From: Lachnospiraceae bacterium UBA4381
Lineage (GTDB): Bacteria; Bacillota; Clostridia; Lachnospirales; Lachnospiraceae
Direction: 5' to 3'
Length of the DNA: 14,402 bases
Assembly: GCA_002391105.1 (NCBI GenBank)
Contig: DGRT01000050.1
Location: 1 to 14,402 of the forward strand
The notes beneath the pieces are model-generated. The model was not told where the DNA came from, searched no databases, and saw nothing but the letters and a program-made list of their open reading frames with translations. A program made the translations under genes and the position numbers. Positions 14,133 through 14,402 of the stretch are shown here, piece after piece; the stretch's first letter is position 1, and every line of letters begins with the position of its first letter.

Positions 14133-14180
14133 AAGGCGTTGGTGTTAGAAGTTTTTAACTGGCACTGACGCCTTATCTTT
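14133..14180 (+). terminator. Hairpin with T-rich tail between the pilus locus and pckA
   Basis: AAGGCGT (14133-14139) and ACGCCTT (14168-14174) are perfectly complementary, and pairing can continue inward for several more bases with U.G wobbles. ATCTTTT follows. It would work as the terminator of the pilus transcript. Because it overlaps the predicted pckA start site, only a trimmed version could form at the 5' end of pckA mRNA. Confidence 0.6.
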
Positions 14181-14230
14181 TATACATAACAGGAGGCACA
14201 TCCTGAATTAAAATATAGGAGGAAAAGAAA

Positions 14231-14402
14231 ATGGCAAACATTGATCTTACTAAGTATGGCATCACTGGAACAACAGAGATAGTTTACAATCCTTCATTTG
14301 AGGATCTGTACAAATTCGAGATGGACCCATCACTTGAGGGTTATGAGAAGGGTGTAGAGACAGAGCTTGGCGCTGTTAATGTTATGACAGGTATCTACAC
14401 AG
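14231..14402 (+). CDS. pckA: Phosphoenolpyruvate carboxykinase (ATP), N-terminal part (3' end outside window)
   Basis: The first 57 residues are visible and the frame is open to the window end. Seen: M-A-N-I-D-L-T-K-Y-G-I, then the family's N-terminal block with YNPSFEDLYKFE (about 23-34), L-E-G-Y-E-K-G and E-L-G-A-V-N-V-M-T-G-I-Y-T (45-57), just before the G-R-S-P-K-D-K phosphate-binding region expected next. This is the ATP-dependent enzyme class (EC 4.1.1.49), interconverting oxaloacetate plus ATP with PEP, CO2 and ADP; in anaerobic Clostridia it often runs in the carboxylating, ATP-forming direction. AGGAGG (14217-14222) precedes the ATG by eight bases. It has its own promoter at 14102 and is not functionally linked to the pilus genes. 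Confidence 0.93.
   Translation, partial: MANIDLTKYGITGTTEIVYNPSFEDLYKFEMDPSLEGYEKGVETELGAVNVMTGIYT

Overview
The window looks like chromosome from a Gram-positive anaerobe of the Lachnospiraceae (Clostridia). I infer this from the many AGGAGG-type ribosome binding sites, heavy ATA (Ile) and AGA (Arg) codon use, an AAA-ATPase/PD-(D/E)XK family gene typical of gut anaerobes, DUF885 lipoprotein and FctA-type pilin families, and an ATP-dependent PEP carboxykinase. Genus cannot be fixed by eye. Both edges cut genes: the PD-(D/E)XK protein on the left and pckA on the right.

Bases 1-5173 are mostly housekeeping. They hold the C-terminal part of a PD-(D/E)XK protein, an FMN-dependent NAD(P)H oxidoreductase, ribonuclease Z (rnz), a convergent NAD-dependent epimerase/dehydratase on the minus strand, and a tsaD-ispD pair behind a near-consensus promoter at 3299-3327. 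Next come a DUF885 putative metallopeptidase lipoprotein (5310-7247) and an 848-residue secreted protein (7380-9926). The secreted protein has N-terminal cell-wall-binding repeats, a Gly/Asn/Ser linker and a large unrecognised C-terminal region, and is closed by a clear intrinsic terminator (9950-9991).

Bases 9992-10420 carry no gene. They hold 2.6 copies of a 61-bp direct repeat, then two promoter-like elements and a perfect 8-bp inverted repeat. This region leads into a four-gene pilus locus (10421-14054): a signal-peptidase-like protein that has lost the catalytic lysine, a two-domain FctA/Spy0128-type pilin with an IPTG sorting motif, a class B sortase, and a second FctA-domain surface protein with a Thr/Glu-rich stalk and a degenerate sorting motif. 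The order SipA-like, FctA pilin, class B sortase, small anchored pilin matches the core of the streptococcal FCT pilus operons, so the likely product is a covalently polymerised, sortase-assembled pilus. The SipA-like protein would be an assembly factor, the IPTG protein the shaft, the class B sortase the polymerase, and the last protein a basal or accessory subunit.

The locus ends at a hairpin that overlaps the strong predicted promoter of pckA. The most noteworthy signals are the FCT-like gene order in a probable commensal clostridium, the catalytically compromised signal peptidase homologue, the tandem-repeat region upstream, and the orphan C-terminal region of the cell-wall-binding protein. 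No tRNA, rRNA, CRISPR array, transposase or integrase was seen.
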